From G026625185 sp963727835 (lineage in GTDB: Bacteria > Desulfobacterota > WTBG01 > JAGOGO01), in NCBI GenBank assembly GCA_963727835.1, contig CAVSIB010000007.1, forward strand, positions 1-64,000: DNA of 64,000 nucleotides, written 5' to 3'. The translations under genes and the position numbers were made by a program. The notes under the pieces are model-generated. The model saw only the letters and a list, made by a program, of their open reading frames with translations, did not search any database and was not told the origin of the DNA. Below, piece by piece: positions 1-8,907 of the stretch (the first letter of the stretch is position 1; the number at the start of each line of letters is the position of its first letter).

Positions 1-26
1 AAGTCTTCAATCAAACCGGTAAACAT
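1..26 (-). CDS. ribE: Riboflavin synthase alpha chain, N-terminal fragment cut by the window edge
   Basis: Only eight codons are visible. Reading the minus strand from 26 gives MFTGLIED, the near-invariant start of riboflavin synthase, which dismutates two 6,7-dimethyl-8-ribityllumazine molecules to riboflavin. A purine-rich AAAAGGAA lies 8-15 bases upstream of the ATG and serves as ribosome-binding site. The gene follows ribD on the same strand with a gap of about 46 bases, matching the common nrdR-ribD-ribE order. The rest lies outside the window, so integrity cannot be judged. Confidence 0.85.
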
Positions 27-72
27 TGCTTATTCCTTTTACATAGTGCGCGGGTTATCTATATTCTTATTG

Positions 73-1263
73 TTATTTTTTGACATCTTTTTTAATATAC
101 CCCTCAATCATCACGTCATCACCGAACCTTTGGGTGGTGATGTTATGAAGCACGAGAGCATCTTTCACTCTGGCAATTCCTTTGCCCCCTACCATCAACG
201 GGGCCTGTTTACCGCCGATTATTTTGGGGGCATAAAAAAATAAAACTTTATCAACGATTCCCGACTGAAGCGCCGAGGTATTGATATCACTTCCCCCTTC
301 AATCAACACGCTGGTGATCTCCTCTTTGCCCAGGATCTCCATGAGCAGACGGAGATCAACCCGGTCCTCAGAAGGGATTACTAAAACCCGTGCTCCTTTT
401 TTTTCGATCAGCACCCGCTTTTTCAGAGGGGATTTTGGAGTAGTGGCAATAATAGTCAGAGCTTGGGAGTTAAGATTTAAAACCTTAGCTTCAGGAGAAA
501 TGCTTAGGGTTGAGTCAACAACTACGCGAATCGGGTCCTTTTCCTTCCGATTTTTTAACCGGCAGGTAAGTTGAGGGTCGTCTTTTTTGACTGTCCCAAT
601 CCCTACCAGCACTGCGTCAACCGCACTCCGTACCTGGTGAACATACTCACGGGATTTTTCATTCGTAATCCATTGTGAATCACCACTCTCTGCCGCGACC
701 CTCCCATCAAGGCTAGCGGCTGCCTTCAGGATAACAAAGGGGCGCTTTGTAGTAATGTATTTGATAAACACCTCATTCAGTTTGCGGCACTCTTTTTCCA
801 GAATTCCGGTCGCAACTTCAATTCCCGCTTCTTTAAGTCTTCTTATTCCCTTCCCCCGCACTAAAGGGTTAGGATCCACCATTCCCACAAATACTTTCAT
901 TATTTTTTTTTGGATAATGGCATCCGCACACGGTGGAGTCCTCCCAAAATGGCTGCACGGCTCTAAATTCAAATAAAGTTCAGCCCCTTGGGCTTTGTTT
1001 CCTGCTTCATTGAGTGCATTTATTTCAGCATGAGGGGTGCCGGCTTGGTGGTGGAATCCTCGACCCACTATTGTGCCATTTTTAACGATCAAAGCCCCAA
1101 CTAAAGGGTTTGGGCTAGTTTGGCCAAGTGCCTTTAAAGCCAGTTGAATGGCCAACCACATGTATTCTTCAGGAGTTTTTTGAAGGACAAGGTTTTCCAA
1201 TCGAGTAGATTTTTTAAGACTTTTTTTCTTTCTCACGGGTTCCGAGTAATTCCTTAACTTCAC
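73..1263 (-). CDS. ribD: Bifunctional riboflavin biosynthesis deaminase/reductase RibD
   Basis: RibD deaminates the GTP-derived pyrimidine and then reduces its ribosyl side chain, the second and third steps of riboflavin synthesis. The N-terminal cytidine-deaminase-like domain shows HAEINAL (zinc ligand and catalytic Glu) and PCSHFGRTPPC (two zinc Cys). The C-terminal half is the DHFR-like reductase domain (RVVVDSTLSISPEAKVL, VLIEGGSDINT). The GTG start at 1263 overlaps nrdR by 50 bases and gives an N-terminus longer than usual. TTG at 1200 or ATG at 1161 are alternatives, the latter probably too short. Product and reading frame are clear; only the start is uncertain. Confidence 0.93.
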   Translation of the reverse strand: MKLRNYSEPVRKKKSLKKSTRLENLVLQKTPEEYMWLAIQLALKALGQTSPNPLVGALIVKNGTIVGRGFHHQAGTPHAEINALNEAGNKAQGAELYLNLEPCSHFGRTPPCADAIIQKKIMKVFVGMVDPNPLVRGKGIRRLKEAGIEVATGILEKECRKLNEVFIKYITTKRPFVILKAAASLDGRVAAESGDSQWITNEKSREYVHQVRSAVDAVLVGIGTVKKDDPQLTCRLKNRKEKDPIRVVVDSTLSISPEAKVLNLNSQALTIIATTPKSPLKKRVLIEKKGARVLVIPSEDRVDLRLLMEILGKEEITSVLIEGGSDINTSALQSGIVDKVLFFYAPKIIGGKQAPLMVGGKGIARVKDALVLHNITTQRFGDDVMIEGYIKKDVKK

Positions 1264-1687
1264 TCATAAAATCAGTGAGATCTTTAAAAGACCGATAGAC
1301 CGAAGCAAAACGGACATACGCAACTTCGTCCAACGCATGTAATTCCTGCATAATTTTTTCGCCAATAACCGAGGAGGGGAGCTCTTTTTCCCCTTTTTCC
1401 TGGAGAAATTCCTCTATCCTTGAAACGGTTGCTTCCATATCCTCTGCGCTGATCGGTCTTTTCTGACAGGCTTTTTGAATCCCCCCCAAAATCTTGTTCC
1501 GGTCAAACGGTTCTCGACCTCCATCCTTTTTAATCACCATGGGCATAATCTCTTCGATCCGTTCGTGAGTAGTGAACCTCCGCTGACACTCAAGACACTC
1601 TCGGCGCCGGCGAATCACGCTTCCATCCTTACTCATCCGGGAGTCAATTACTTTGTTTTCCAAATGACGGCAAAAAGGACATTTCAT
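1214..1687 (-). CDS. nrdR: Transcriptional repressor NrdR
   Basis: NrdR is the ATP/dATP-sensing repressor of ribonucleotide reductase genes. The protein is 157 residues, the normal size, beginning MKCPFCRHLENKVIDSR. It has the zinc ribbon (CPFC near residue 3, CLEC near 31) followed by an ATP-cone (MVIKKDGGREPFDRNKI). I chose the ATG at 1687 because the family starts at this zinc ribbon; a longer in-frame extension to 1783 would add unrelated residues and overlap the promoter. It is the first gene of the nrdR-ribD-ribE string. Confidence 0.95.
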   Translation of the reverse strand: MKCPFCRHLENKVIDSRMSKDGSVIRRRRECLECQRRFTTHERIEEIMPMVIKKDGGREPFDRNKILGGIQKACQKRPISAEDMEATVSRIEEFLQEKGEKELPSSVIGEKIMQELHALDEVAYVRFASVYRSFKDLTDFMSEVKELLGTREKEKKS

Positions 1688-1735
1688 GCCATAATCCTTT
1701 AAGAAAAATTTGGGTAATGAAGACCACAAAAAATT

Positions 1736-1764
1736 TAAATATCGAAAAATTTTAATGTTGTCAA
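1736..1764 (-). promoter_or_regulatory. Sigma-70-type promoter for nrdR-ribD-ribE
   Basis: On the minus strand TTGACA (1764-1759) is followed after exactly 17 bases by TATTTA (1741-1736), about 50 bases before the nrdR ATG. The -35 is a perfect match and the spacing ideal; the -10 is moderate. No NrdR box pair was recognised here. Confidence 0.6.
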
Positions 1765-1999
1765 CAGGAAAGAAGTTAGACAACGTAAAGAAAATTTTTT
1801 ATAAACCAGAAAAAACTTTTTCCACCAACACACCTTGAAACGAATAGATAAAAATCCTTAGATAAAACTAGTGCTTCTTGTCGGGTGCTTTGCGGGACCA
1901 TTTAAAAAAACCACAAAGGAAGCAAAATATTTTTTTGATGGCTTTAGCTCAAGCACGAAAAATGCTTGCATAAAATATTCCAATTTGAGATTTTATCTG

Positions 2000-2026
2000 T
2001 TGACTTTGTTGGCTTTATATTATAAT
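2000..2026 (+). promoter_or_regulatory. Candidate promoter for the kdsB operon
   Basis: TTGACT (2000-2005) and TATAAT (2021-2026) lie 28 bases upstream of the kdsB ATG. The -10 is a perfect match but the spacer is 15 bases, shorter than the usual 16-18. The surrounding 1688-2053 stretch has no coding signal and separates divergent operons. Confidence 0.5.
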
Positions 2027-2053
2027 TTTTAAACAAAACCCTGTCCTATAGTG

Positions 2054-2833
2054 ATGAAGATTGTCGCAGTAATTCCTGCACGTTATCAGTCAAGCCGTCT
2101 CCCAGGCAAACCCCTTGCCAAAATAGCCGGAGAGCCAATGATTCGGTGGGTGTACGAACGAGCTCGAAAAGCTCAATTTATAGATGAAGTTTGGGTGGCA
2201 ACGGATGACGAGCGGATACATAAGGCAGTAAAAAGTTTTGGTGGCAATGCATGGATGACTTCATCCGAACACCAATCCGGAACCGACCGGATCGCCGAAA
2301 TAGCCCGGCACATGGATTGGGATTTGGTGATCAATGTCCAGGGGGATGAACCACTCATTGATCCAGAAATGATTGATGAAGTAATTTTATGCTTTAAAAA
2401 TAACCCTTCGGTTTATATGGGTACATTGAAGCGAGAAATAAAAACTACCAATGAAGTCTTAAACCCAAATGTGGTAAAGGTCGTTACCGATAACGAAGGA
2501 TATGCCCTTTATTTTTCACGTTCTCCTCTTCCCTTTTTGCGAACCCTTTGGAATACTATTCAAGCAATTGAGAACGCACCCTTATCTTTCCCTATCTTTA
2601 AACATATTGGGTTATATGGCTATACGAAAGACTTTCTCCTCCACTTTGCGAGCTTGAAACCAACCCCATTAGAAAAAATCGAACACTTAGAACAACTGCG
2701 CGCCTTAGAACATGGCTATAAAATAAAAGTTGGGATAACCGAAAAAGATTCCCTCGGGGTCGATCACCCCGATGATCTGCAACGAGTTAGGACCCTAGTT
2801 AAACATCAGAGGTTATCCTTTAATCTTCCATAG
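2054..2833 (+). CDS. kdsB: CMP-Kdo synthetase (3-deoxy-manno-octulosonate cytidylyltransferase)
   Basis: KdsB activates Kdo with CTP to CMP-Kdo, the donor for the inner core of LPS, in the cytoplasm. The start MKIVAVIPARYQSSRLPGKP is the nucleotidyltransferase signature, followed by VATDDERI and VQGDEPLI. Length is 259 residues, slightly above the usual 245-255. ATG at 2054 is preferred over the adjacent GTG at 2051. It is the first gene of a long envelope operon. The 3' end (TAGGAG) contains the Shine-Dalgarno sequence of pyrG, suggesting translational coupling. Confidence 0.96.
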   Translation: MKIVAVIPARYQSSRLPGKPLAKIAGEPMIRWVYERARKAQFIDEVWVATDDERIHKAVKSFGGNAWMTSSEHQSGTDRIAEIARHMDWDLVINVQGDEPLIDPEMIDEVILCFKNNPSVYMGTLKREIKTTNEVLNPNVVKVVTDNEGYALYFSRSPLPFLRTLWNTIQAIENAPLSFPIFKHIGLYGYTKDFLLHFASLKPTPLEKIEHLEQLRALEHGYKIKVGITEKDSLGVDHPDDLQRVRTLVKHQRLSFNLP

Positions 2834-2842
2834 GAGACAGAG

Positions 2843-4477
2843 GTGGTTAAGCCCAAATATATTTTTATTACTGGTGGAGTTCTCTCATCGCTTGGTAAGG
2901 GAGTAGCAGCTGCTTCGATCGGTGCCCTTTTGGAAGCGCGGGGCCTTACGGTTACTTTTTTGAAACTTGACCCCTATATCAATGTTGACCCTGGAACCAT
3001 GAGCCCCTTTCAGCATGGCGAAGTTTTCGTAACTGATGATGGTGCCGAAACTGATTTGGATTTAGGCCACTATGAACGATACACCTCGACTCGGATGGGG
3101 AAAAAAAATAATTTTACCACCGGCCAAATTTACGATGCAGTAATCAATAAAGAAAGAAGAGGGGAGTATTTAGGGGGCACCGTCCAAGTTATCCCCCATA
3201 TTACTGATGAAATCAAACAAAAGATCAGGGCAGTAGGTGGAGGAGCTGATATTGCTATTGTTGAGATCGGTGGCACGGTGGGCGATATTGAATCTCTCCC
3301 TTTTCTGGAAGCAATACGACAGCTTAAAACCGATCTTGGAAAAGAAAATGTCTTGTATGTACACCTCACCCTCGTCCCTTATATCGCGACTGCCGGACAA
3401 CTTAAAACCAAACCCACTCAGCATAGTGTGAAAGAGCTCCTGGAGATCGGGATTCAGCCCGATATTCTTATATGCCGGACTGACCGATTACTTCCGGATG
3501 ATGTTAAGTCAAAAATTGCCCTTTTCTGCAACATTGATAAAAGCGCTGTAATAACAGCATTAGATGTGGGACACATTTATGAAGTGCCTTTAGGCTTCCA
3601 TCAGGAAGGGATCGACGAAAAGATTGTTGAATTCCTCAATATCTGGACTGGCATGCCCAATTTGAGCAAGTGGGAAGAAATCGTAAGAAGAATTAATCAT
3701 CCTGAGTCATCAACCACCATCGCGGTAATAGGGAAATATGTCAATTTAATTGACTCATATAAAAGTCTCAATGAAGCTCTCCTCCATGGTGGCATTGCCA
3801 ATAACTGCCGGGTTAACCTTAAATTCGTCGACTCGGAAGAGCTTGAAAAAAAAGGAGCAAAAGATTTACTTTCTGGGTTTCCGGGTATTCTTGTACCCGG
3901 GGGATTTGGGAACCGGGGGATTGAGGGAAAAATTGAAGCTATCCGACATGCCCGGGAAAATAAAATACCTTTTTTTGGAATCTGTCTCGGGATGCAGCTT
4001 GCGGTGATTGAATTTGCACGGACTGTCTGTGGCTTAAAGGAAGCTCATAGCGCGGAATTTGATCCAGATACCCCTTATCCAGTCATTTTTCTTTTAAAAG
4101 AATGGATTGATTATAAAAATAATGTAGTGCAAAAGCGGGATGAAACTTCTTATTTGGGCGGGACCATGCGGCTCGGTGAATATCCTTGCAAAGTTCAAAA
4201 AGACACCTTCACCTACCAAGCCTATCAAAAAGAACTAATTCATGAGCGTCACCGCCATCGGTATGAATTTAACCAAAAGTATCAAGAAATCCTGGTTAAT
4301 AATGGTCTTAAACTTGGGGGAACTTCACCAGATGGAAAGTTGGTGGAAATAATCGAGATCTCTGACCACCCTTGGTTTTTGGGATGCCAGTTCCATCCGG
4401 AATTTAAATCCAGACCAAAAGACCCCCACCCTTTGTTTCGAGAATTTATTCGTGCATCCTTAAGGTACAAACCATGA
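2843..4477 (+). CDS. pyrG: CTP synthase
   Basis: PyrG converts UTP to CTP using glutamine-derived ammonia. At 544 residues it has normal length. The N-terminal synthetase domain starts with YIFITGGVLSSLGKGVAAAS; the C-terminal class I amidotransferase shows the nucleophile in FFGICLGMQLAV and the His-x-Glu pair in FHPEFKSRP. It starts with GTG at 2843, preceded by GGAGACAGAG. Its place between kdsB and kdsA is common and fits the CTP demand of KdsB. The stop overlaps the kdsA start by four bases (ATGA). Confidence 0.97.
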   Translation: MVKPKYIFITGGVLSSLGKGVAAASIGALLEARGLTVTFLKLDPYINVDPGTMSPFQHGEVFVTDDGAETDLDLGHYERYTSTRMGKKNNFTTGQIYDAVINKERRGEYLGGTVQVIPHITDEIKQKIRAVGGGADIAIVEIGGTVGDIESLPFLEAIRQLKTDLGKENVLYVHLTLVPYIATAGQLKTKPTQHSVKELLEIGIQPDILICRTDRLLPDDVKSKIALFCNIDKSAVITALDVGHIYEVPLGFHQEGIDEKIVEFLNIWTGMPNLSKWEEIVRRINHPESSTTIAVIGKYVNLIDSYKSLNEALLHGGIANNCRVNLKFVDSEELEKKGAKDLLSGFPGILVPGGFGNRGIEGKIEAIRHARENKIPFFGICLGMQLAVIEFARTVCGLKEAHSAEFDPDTPYPVIFLLKEWIDYKNNVVQKRDETSYLGGTMRLGEYPCKVQKDTFTYQAYQKELIHERHRHRYEFNQKYQEILVNNGLKLGGTSPDGKLVEIIEISDHPWFLGCQFHPEFKSRPKDPHPLFREFIRASLRYKP

Positions 4478-5301
4478 CCGGCGAAGTAGCCATAACCAAC
4501 CATATTAAAATCGGAGGGGGGAATCCTCTCGTATTAATTGCCGGTCCCTGTGTAATCGAAACCGAAAAGAAAACCCTATGGCTCGCTCAGGAGCTTAAGA
4601 CAATTACCGAAAAAATGAACATCCCCTTTATCTTTAAATCGTCTTATGATAAGGCTAACCGCACCTCGATCAATTCTTACCGGGGACCTGGATTAAAGGA
4701 AGGATTGAGAATCTTGGCAAAGGTGAAAAAAAATTTGGGCGTCCCTATCCTCTCGGATGTGCATCAACTCTCAGAAATCAGCCAAGCAGAAAAAGTTTTG
4801 GATATTATCCAAATCCCTGCCTTCTTATGCCGTCAAACTGACCTTATCGTTAAAGCTGCACGTACCGGGAAACCAATCAATATAAAAAAAGGACAATTCC
4901 TTTCCCCCTATGAAATCGGGCCGATCACCAAAAAGATAACCACCTGTAATAATCCCCATATCCTTTTAACTGAACGAGGGACATCTTTTGGTTACAACAA
5001 CTTAGTCGTTGATATGCGATCATTGGTGATCATGCGAAGGTTCGGGTTTCCCATAATCTTTGATGCCACCCACAGCGTCCAGCTCCCCGGAGGAGAAGGC
5101 ACTGCTTCTGGTGGGGAACGGGAATTTATCCCTTATCTGACAATGGCTGCAACCGCAGTAGGTGTTGATGGGGTATACTTAGAGGTCCATGACAATCCCG
5201 AAGAAGCACTTTGTGATGGCCCCAATTCCTTAAAGATTTCTGAACTTACTCCTTTACTTAAGAAAATGAAAAAAATATCCACCACCAGTGAAAAAAGGTA
5301 G
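4474..5301 (+). CDS. kdsA: Kdo-8-phosphate synthase
   Basis: KdsA condenses arabinose-5-phosphate with phosphoenolpyruvate to Kdo-8-phosphate. The 275-residue protein has the family hallmarks VLIAGPCVIE, the substrate loop FKSSYDKANRTS, LSDVHQ, and DATHSVQLPGG near the C-terminus. It overlaps pyrG by four bases. The next gene, kdsD, begins three bases after its stop, so substrate and product enzymes of the Kdo pathway are tightly coupled. Confidence 0.97.
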   Translation: MTGEVAITNHIKIGGGNPLVLIAGPCVIETEKKTLWLAQELKTITEKMNIPFIFKSSYDKANRTSINSYRGPGLKEGLRILAKVKKNLGVPILSDVHQLSEISQAEKVLDIIQIPAFLCRQTDLIVKAARTGKPINIKKGQFLSPYEIGPITKKITTCNNPHILLTERGTSFGYNNLVVDMRSLVIMRRFGFPIIFDATHSVQLPGGEGTASGGEREFIPYLTMAATAVGVDGVYLEVHDNPEEALCDGPNSLKISELTPLLKKMKKISTTSEKR

Positions 5302-5304
5302 AAC

Positions 5305-6270
5305 ATGATCTTGGAAACTGCCAAGCGAGTTTTAAAAATTGAAGCTGAGTCAATTTTGAACCTTATTGACACAATTGATGACAACTTTGTCCGTGCCGTT
5401 GATCTCATCTCAAAATGCAAAGGCAAAGTGGTCCTGACCGGGATTGGAAAATCAGGGTTTATCAGTACAAAAATCGCCTCCACCTTAGCGAGTACCGGGA
5501 CTCCGGCTTTTTTCCTCCACCCTGCTGAAGGCATCCACGGCGATCTGGGGATGCTCTCTCCCAAAGATGTCGTAATCGTTATCTCCAAAAGTGGTGAAAC
5601 TGATGAAGTCCTTCAATTACTTCCGCTCCTTAAACATTTGAGTCTAAAAATAATTGTCTTTACTGGCAATGCGAATTCTACGTTAGCCTCGCGGGGCAAT
5701 ATCGTCATCAACACTAGTGTCAAGGAAGAAGCGTGTCCCTGGGGTTTTGTTCCTACCTCTTCAACCACTGCTGCTTTAGCTATGGGCGATGCCCTAGCCA
5801 TGGCAGTCCTAAAAAAAAGGGGGTTCAAACAGGAAGATTTTGCCATCCTTCATCCCGGAGGAACGTTAGGAAAAAGGCTCCTCTTAAAAGTTAAGGATCT
5901 TACGCACCGCGGAAGCTCTGTTCCTTTGGTACGAGAAAATACCATCATGAAAGATGCTTTATTAGAAATGACCTCCAAGCGGCTTGGGGTAACTGGAGTG
6001 GTGAATAAAAATAAAATTTTGGTCGGGGTGATTACTGATGGAGACCTGCGCCGAGCTTTGGAAAAACATAGCGATTTGCTCAACAAAAAAGCCATAGAAA
6101 TCATGACTACCAACCCGAAATGGGTCTCCGAGGACACACTGGCTGTCATTGCCCTCGAAATGATGGAAAAGTATACCATTACCACCCTTTTTGTCTATAA
6201 AGGGAAAAAACCAAACCGGGTGGTTGGGGTTATCCATTTGCACGATTTGCTCAAAGCAGGAATTGTCTAG
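5305..6270 (+). CDS. kdsD: Arabinose-5-phosphate isomerase
   Basis: This enzyme isomerises ribulose-5-phosphate to arabinose-5-phosphate, the KdsA substrate. The 321-residue protein has an N-terminal SIS domain (VVLTGIGKSGFISTKIASTL, VIVISKSGETDE) and two C-terminal CBS domains separated near residue 260, the standard KdsD/KpsF architecture. The start lies three bases after kdsA and kdsC starts two bases after its stop. Confidence 0.96.
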   Translation: MILETAKRVLKIEAESILNLIDTIDDNFVRAVDLISKCKGKVVLTGIGKSGFISTKIASTLASTGTPAFFLHPAEGIHGDLGMLSPKDVVIVISKSGETDEVLQLLPLLKHLSLKIIVFTGNANSTLASRGNIVINTSVKEEACPWGFVPTSSTTAALAMGDALAMAVLKKRGFKQEDFAILHPGGTLGKRLLLKVKDLTHRGSSVPLVRENTIMKDALLEMTSKRLGVTGVVNKNKILVGVITDGDLRRALEKHSDLLNKKAIEIMTTNPKWVSEDTLAVIALEMMEKYTITTLFVYKGKKPNRVVGVIHLHDLLKAGIV

Positions 6271-6271
6271 G

Positions 6272-6784
6272 ATGATAGAAAAAGCCAAAAAAGTCCGGCT
6301 GCTGATTTTAGACGTTGATGGAGTTTTGACCGATGGAGCAATAATTTATTCCGATAAAGGAGGAGAATCAAAATCATTCAATGTCAAGGACGGGCTGGGA
6401 ATAAAGATGTTGATCAAAGGGGGGATAAAAGTGGCAATCATTTCCGGTCGGAAGTCACGGGCAGTAGAATATCGAGCTAAAGATTTGGGTATCCAAGAAG
6501 TTTACCAAGGGATAAAAGACAAGGTGGCGGTATTTGATGAAATTTTAAAAAGGAATAAAATAAATCCTGAGGAGATAGGTTTTATGGGAGATGACCTGAT
6601 TGACTTACCCCTTTTATATCGTGTGGGGTTTGCCATTGGGGTTTCCGATGCAGTGAAAGAAGTTAAAAAAGCTGTTGATTATGTAACCAGACTCCCGGGG
6701 GGAAAGGGAGCGGTTCGAGAAGTGTGTGAGTTACTATTAACATCACAGAAAAAGTGGAAAGGATGTCTCGAACAATTGCAATAG
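6272..6784 (+). CDS. kdsC: Kdo-8-phosphate phosphatase
   Basis: KdsC dephosphorylates Kdo-8-phosphate. The 170-residue HAD-family protein shows the nucleophile motif LLILDVDGVLTDGAI, the Ser/Thr motif VAIISGRKSRAVE and the acidic motif FMGDDLIDLPLL, with no cap domain, as typical for KdsC. The ATG at 6272 is chosen because the family starts a few residues before the first motif. It completes a full set of Kdo enzymes in one operon. Confidence 0.95.
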   Translation: MIEKAKKVRLLILDVDGVLTDGAIIYSDKGGESKSFNVKDGLGIKMLIKGGIKVAIISGRKSRAVEYRAKDLGIQEVYQGIKDKVAVFDEILKRNKINPEEIGFMGDDLIDLPLLYRVGFAIGVSDAVKEVKKAVDYVTRLPGGKGAVREVCELLLTSQKKWKGCLEQLQ

Positions 6785-6817
6785 TCCTACACGCCTTTTC
6801 CTTTAGGGTTTGCTAAC

Positions 6818-7409
6818 GTGAAATTTATACCAAAGAAAATTACTTTTAAGAGAACAAAACTTTTCTTGGCCGGAATAGGGGTCGCTTCTTTTTTGGGGAT
6901 CATAATAGTCTTAACCCTAACGTTATCAGAAAAAGAAACCCCCAAACTTCCACCTGCACCCGAAAATCCTCAAGGGGCTGATATCATAATAAATAATTTT
7001 GAATATACTTCAACCAATGCGCAAGGTGTTAAGGAGTGGACGCTTAAGTCTGATACTGCCAGCTATTTTCAGGATAATAAGATGGTGGGATTCAAAAAAG
7101 TAAACGCCACATTTTATACGAAGGAAGGCCGAACTTTTACCGTGCGGGGAGATAAAGGCACTTTGAATACCGAATCCAAAGACTTTGAGTTATCAGGCAA
7201 TGTAGTGGGCACTTCAAGTGACGGCTATATCATTTCGAACCGAGACGTTAGCCTACTCGGCTGATAAAAACCAAGCCCGTACTAACAAGAAAGTTTATCT
7301 GGAAAATCCTCAGTTTAAGCTGGAAGGAACAGGAATGGTTTTGGACGTAAAAGAACAAAAAGTATTTCTGGCCAACAGTGTAACGGCTAAGATAACAAAA
7401 ACGAAATAA
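6818..7409 (+). CDS. lptC: LPS export protein LptC, interrupted by a single-base frameshift
   Basis: LptC is a bitopic inner-membrane protein that passes LPS from LptBFG to LptA. A GTG start at 6818 gives a short cytoplasmic N-terminus, one membrane segment (residues about 14-35) and a beta-jellyroll-like periplasmic domain with repeats such as FEYTSTNAQGVKEWTLKSD. The frame is lost near 7225-7245: the first frame ends in SNRDVSLLG, while the +1 frame continues with RTETLAYSADKNQARTNKK to 7409. Corrected length, about 196 residues, is normal. The position between kdsC and lptA supports the call. Error versus real mutation is unresolved. Confidence 0.85.
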
Positions 7410-7520
7410 GAATGCTGTTTAGTTTTGGCGTAATGGGGTGATAAGGGCTTTTTGATTGTCTGCCTTACTCCCATACTCCAATTTTTGACAATCCATAACC
7501 CCTACGTATGGGAAAATATT

Positions 7521-8901
7521 ATGATTAGTTACAAAAATAGCGATAAATATTTGCAAGGATTTCTTTCCAAAAAAACAGTTTTTGGTGTTTTTTTGGTCTT
7601 ACTCATTCTGTTGTGGGTTGGAGGTAAAAACACCCTCTGTGGCAAAAGCACTGCCCAAGTCGGAATCCTTCCCTTTCAAATTTTTAGTGGGGAGAAAGTG
7701 GAATATCTCAACGAGGTCATTGCCACTAATTTATCCCAGCAATTACAAACAAAAGAGGGGTTTACCATTCTTAACCAAAAAGAGATTAATAGCCTGTCCG
7801 GGAAAAAAGCAGGTTCGGGAGCTTTTTCCCTTCAAGAACTAAGTCTTATAGCAGAGGAAACGGGAGCTCAGTTTCTCATTTATGGCAGCCTAACCAAAAT
7901 CGAAGATAATTTAAGTATCGATGCCCGAGTATTTACTACTTTGGGGTCCTCGCCCCCGTATAAAGATTTTGTGGAAGGAAAGGATTTGGACCTCTTGCTG
8001 AAAAATTTGGGAGATAAAATTTCTCATCATGTCTCACAGGTAGTTCTTGCGTCACCGCCCCCGGTGGTAATCGCAGAAGCACCCAATAGCCAACCCCATC
8101 CGCTCCTCCCGCAACAGGATCAGAAACTACGCAGGGGAAAGTGCCATCTTCTTCCGTCATAAAAGAGTCTCCTTCGAGTAAAACCAAATCTCCCCCTCAA
8201 GGGGAAGAAACGGCAACAACTCAGCGCACGTAATGGAGCAGCCTTCTGAGCCAAGGGCTGAACTACTGCCATCTTCTTCCGTCATAAAAGAGTCTCCTTC
8301 GGGTAAAACCAAATCTCCCCCTCAAGGGGAAGAAACGGCAACAACTCAAGCGCACGTAATGGAGCAGCCTTCTGAGCCAAGGGCTGAGCCTACTGCCGAA
8401 GCTTCTTCCGAACACCCCAAAAAAGCATCTGATGATAAGACGCAACTTTTTAAACCTAAAGCCTTAGGCTCAGACCAACCCGTAAATATCACCTCTGACC
8501 GAATGGTGGCGGATAACCGAAATCGGACGGTAAATTTCCTGGGTAATGTGGTATCCAAGCGGGAAGATATGATTATGTTTTCTGATCAACTTTCTGCGGT
8601 TTATACTGAACAAAGCAATATCGAAAAGATCATCGCCCGGGGCAATGTAAAGATTCATCAAACTGATCGAACTGCCACCTGTCAAGAAGCAACTTTTTTT
8701 CAATTGCGCCAACAGATTGTCATGACTGGAAAACCCAAAGTCTGGCAAAACAAAAACATCATAACCGGAGATAAAATCACTATTTTTATCAAAGAAGACC
8801 GTGTGGAAGTTGAATCCGACAAGCAAGAAGGCGGAAAACAAGGCCGGGTAAACGCAATAATTTATCCGGGAGCAAAAGGATCTAAACCAATAACCGAGTA
8901 A
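7521..8901 (+). CDS. lptA: LptA-type LPS transport protein with an N-terminal TolB_N/LpoB-like domain; frame disrupted
   Basis: Three frame segments make one protein of about 459 residues. It has a membrane anchor or signal segment (GVFLVLLILLWVGG), a domain of about 120 residues like CsgG/TolB N-terminal folds (AQVGILPF; ATNLSQQLQTKEGFTILN; AEETGAQFLIYGSLTKIED), and a Pro/Ser/Glu-rich linker. The C-terminal OstA/LptA domain follows from about residue 320 (VNITSDRMVADNRNRTVNF, IEKIIARGNVKIHQ). Classical LptA is near 180 residues, so the front part is extra. Indels near 8090-8110 and 8223 break the frame; the second is shown by comparing the two repeat copies. It could instead be two genes, but the linker reads across in the corrected frame. 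ATG 7521 follows GGAAAA. Confidence 0.7.
8144..8394 (+). repeat. 126-bp tandem duplication in the linker of the LptA fusion
   Basis: Copy 1 (8144-8268, 125 bases) and copy 2 (8269-8394, 126 bases) are nearly identical and encode a 42-residue unit starting PSSSVIKESPS and ending near EPRAE. Copy 1 lacks one A that copy 2 has (CAGCGCACG against CAAGCGCACG near 8223), which accounts for one of the frame breaks. Confidence 0.9.
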
Positions 8902-8907
8902 AAACCC

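Noticed and set aside
46..243. Plus-strand open frame over the ribD 3' end
   Set aside because: It lies antisense to a strongly supported ribD domain and has no features of its own.
7225..8230. Programmed ribosomal frameshifting in lptC and lptA
   Set aside because: No slippery heptamer with downstream structure was seen, and similar single-base shifts occur in many other genes of the window, so error or decay is simpler.
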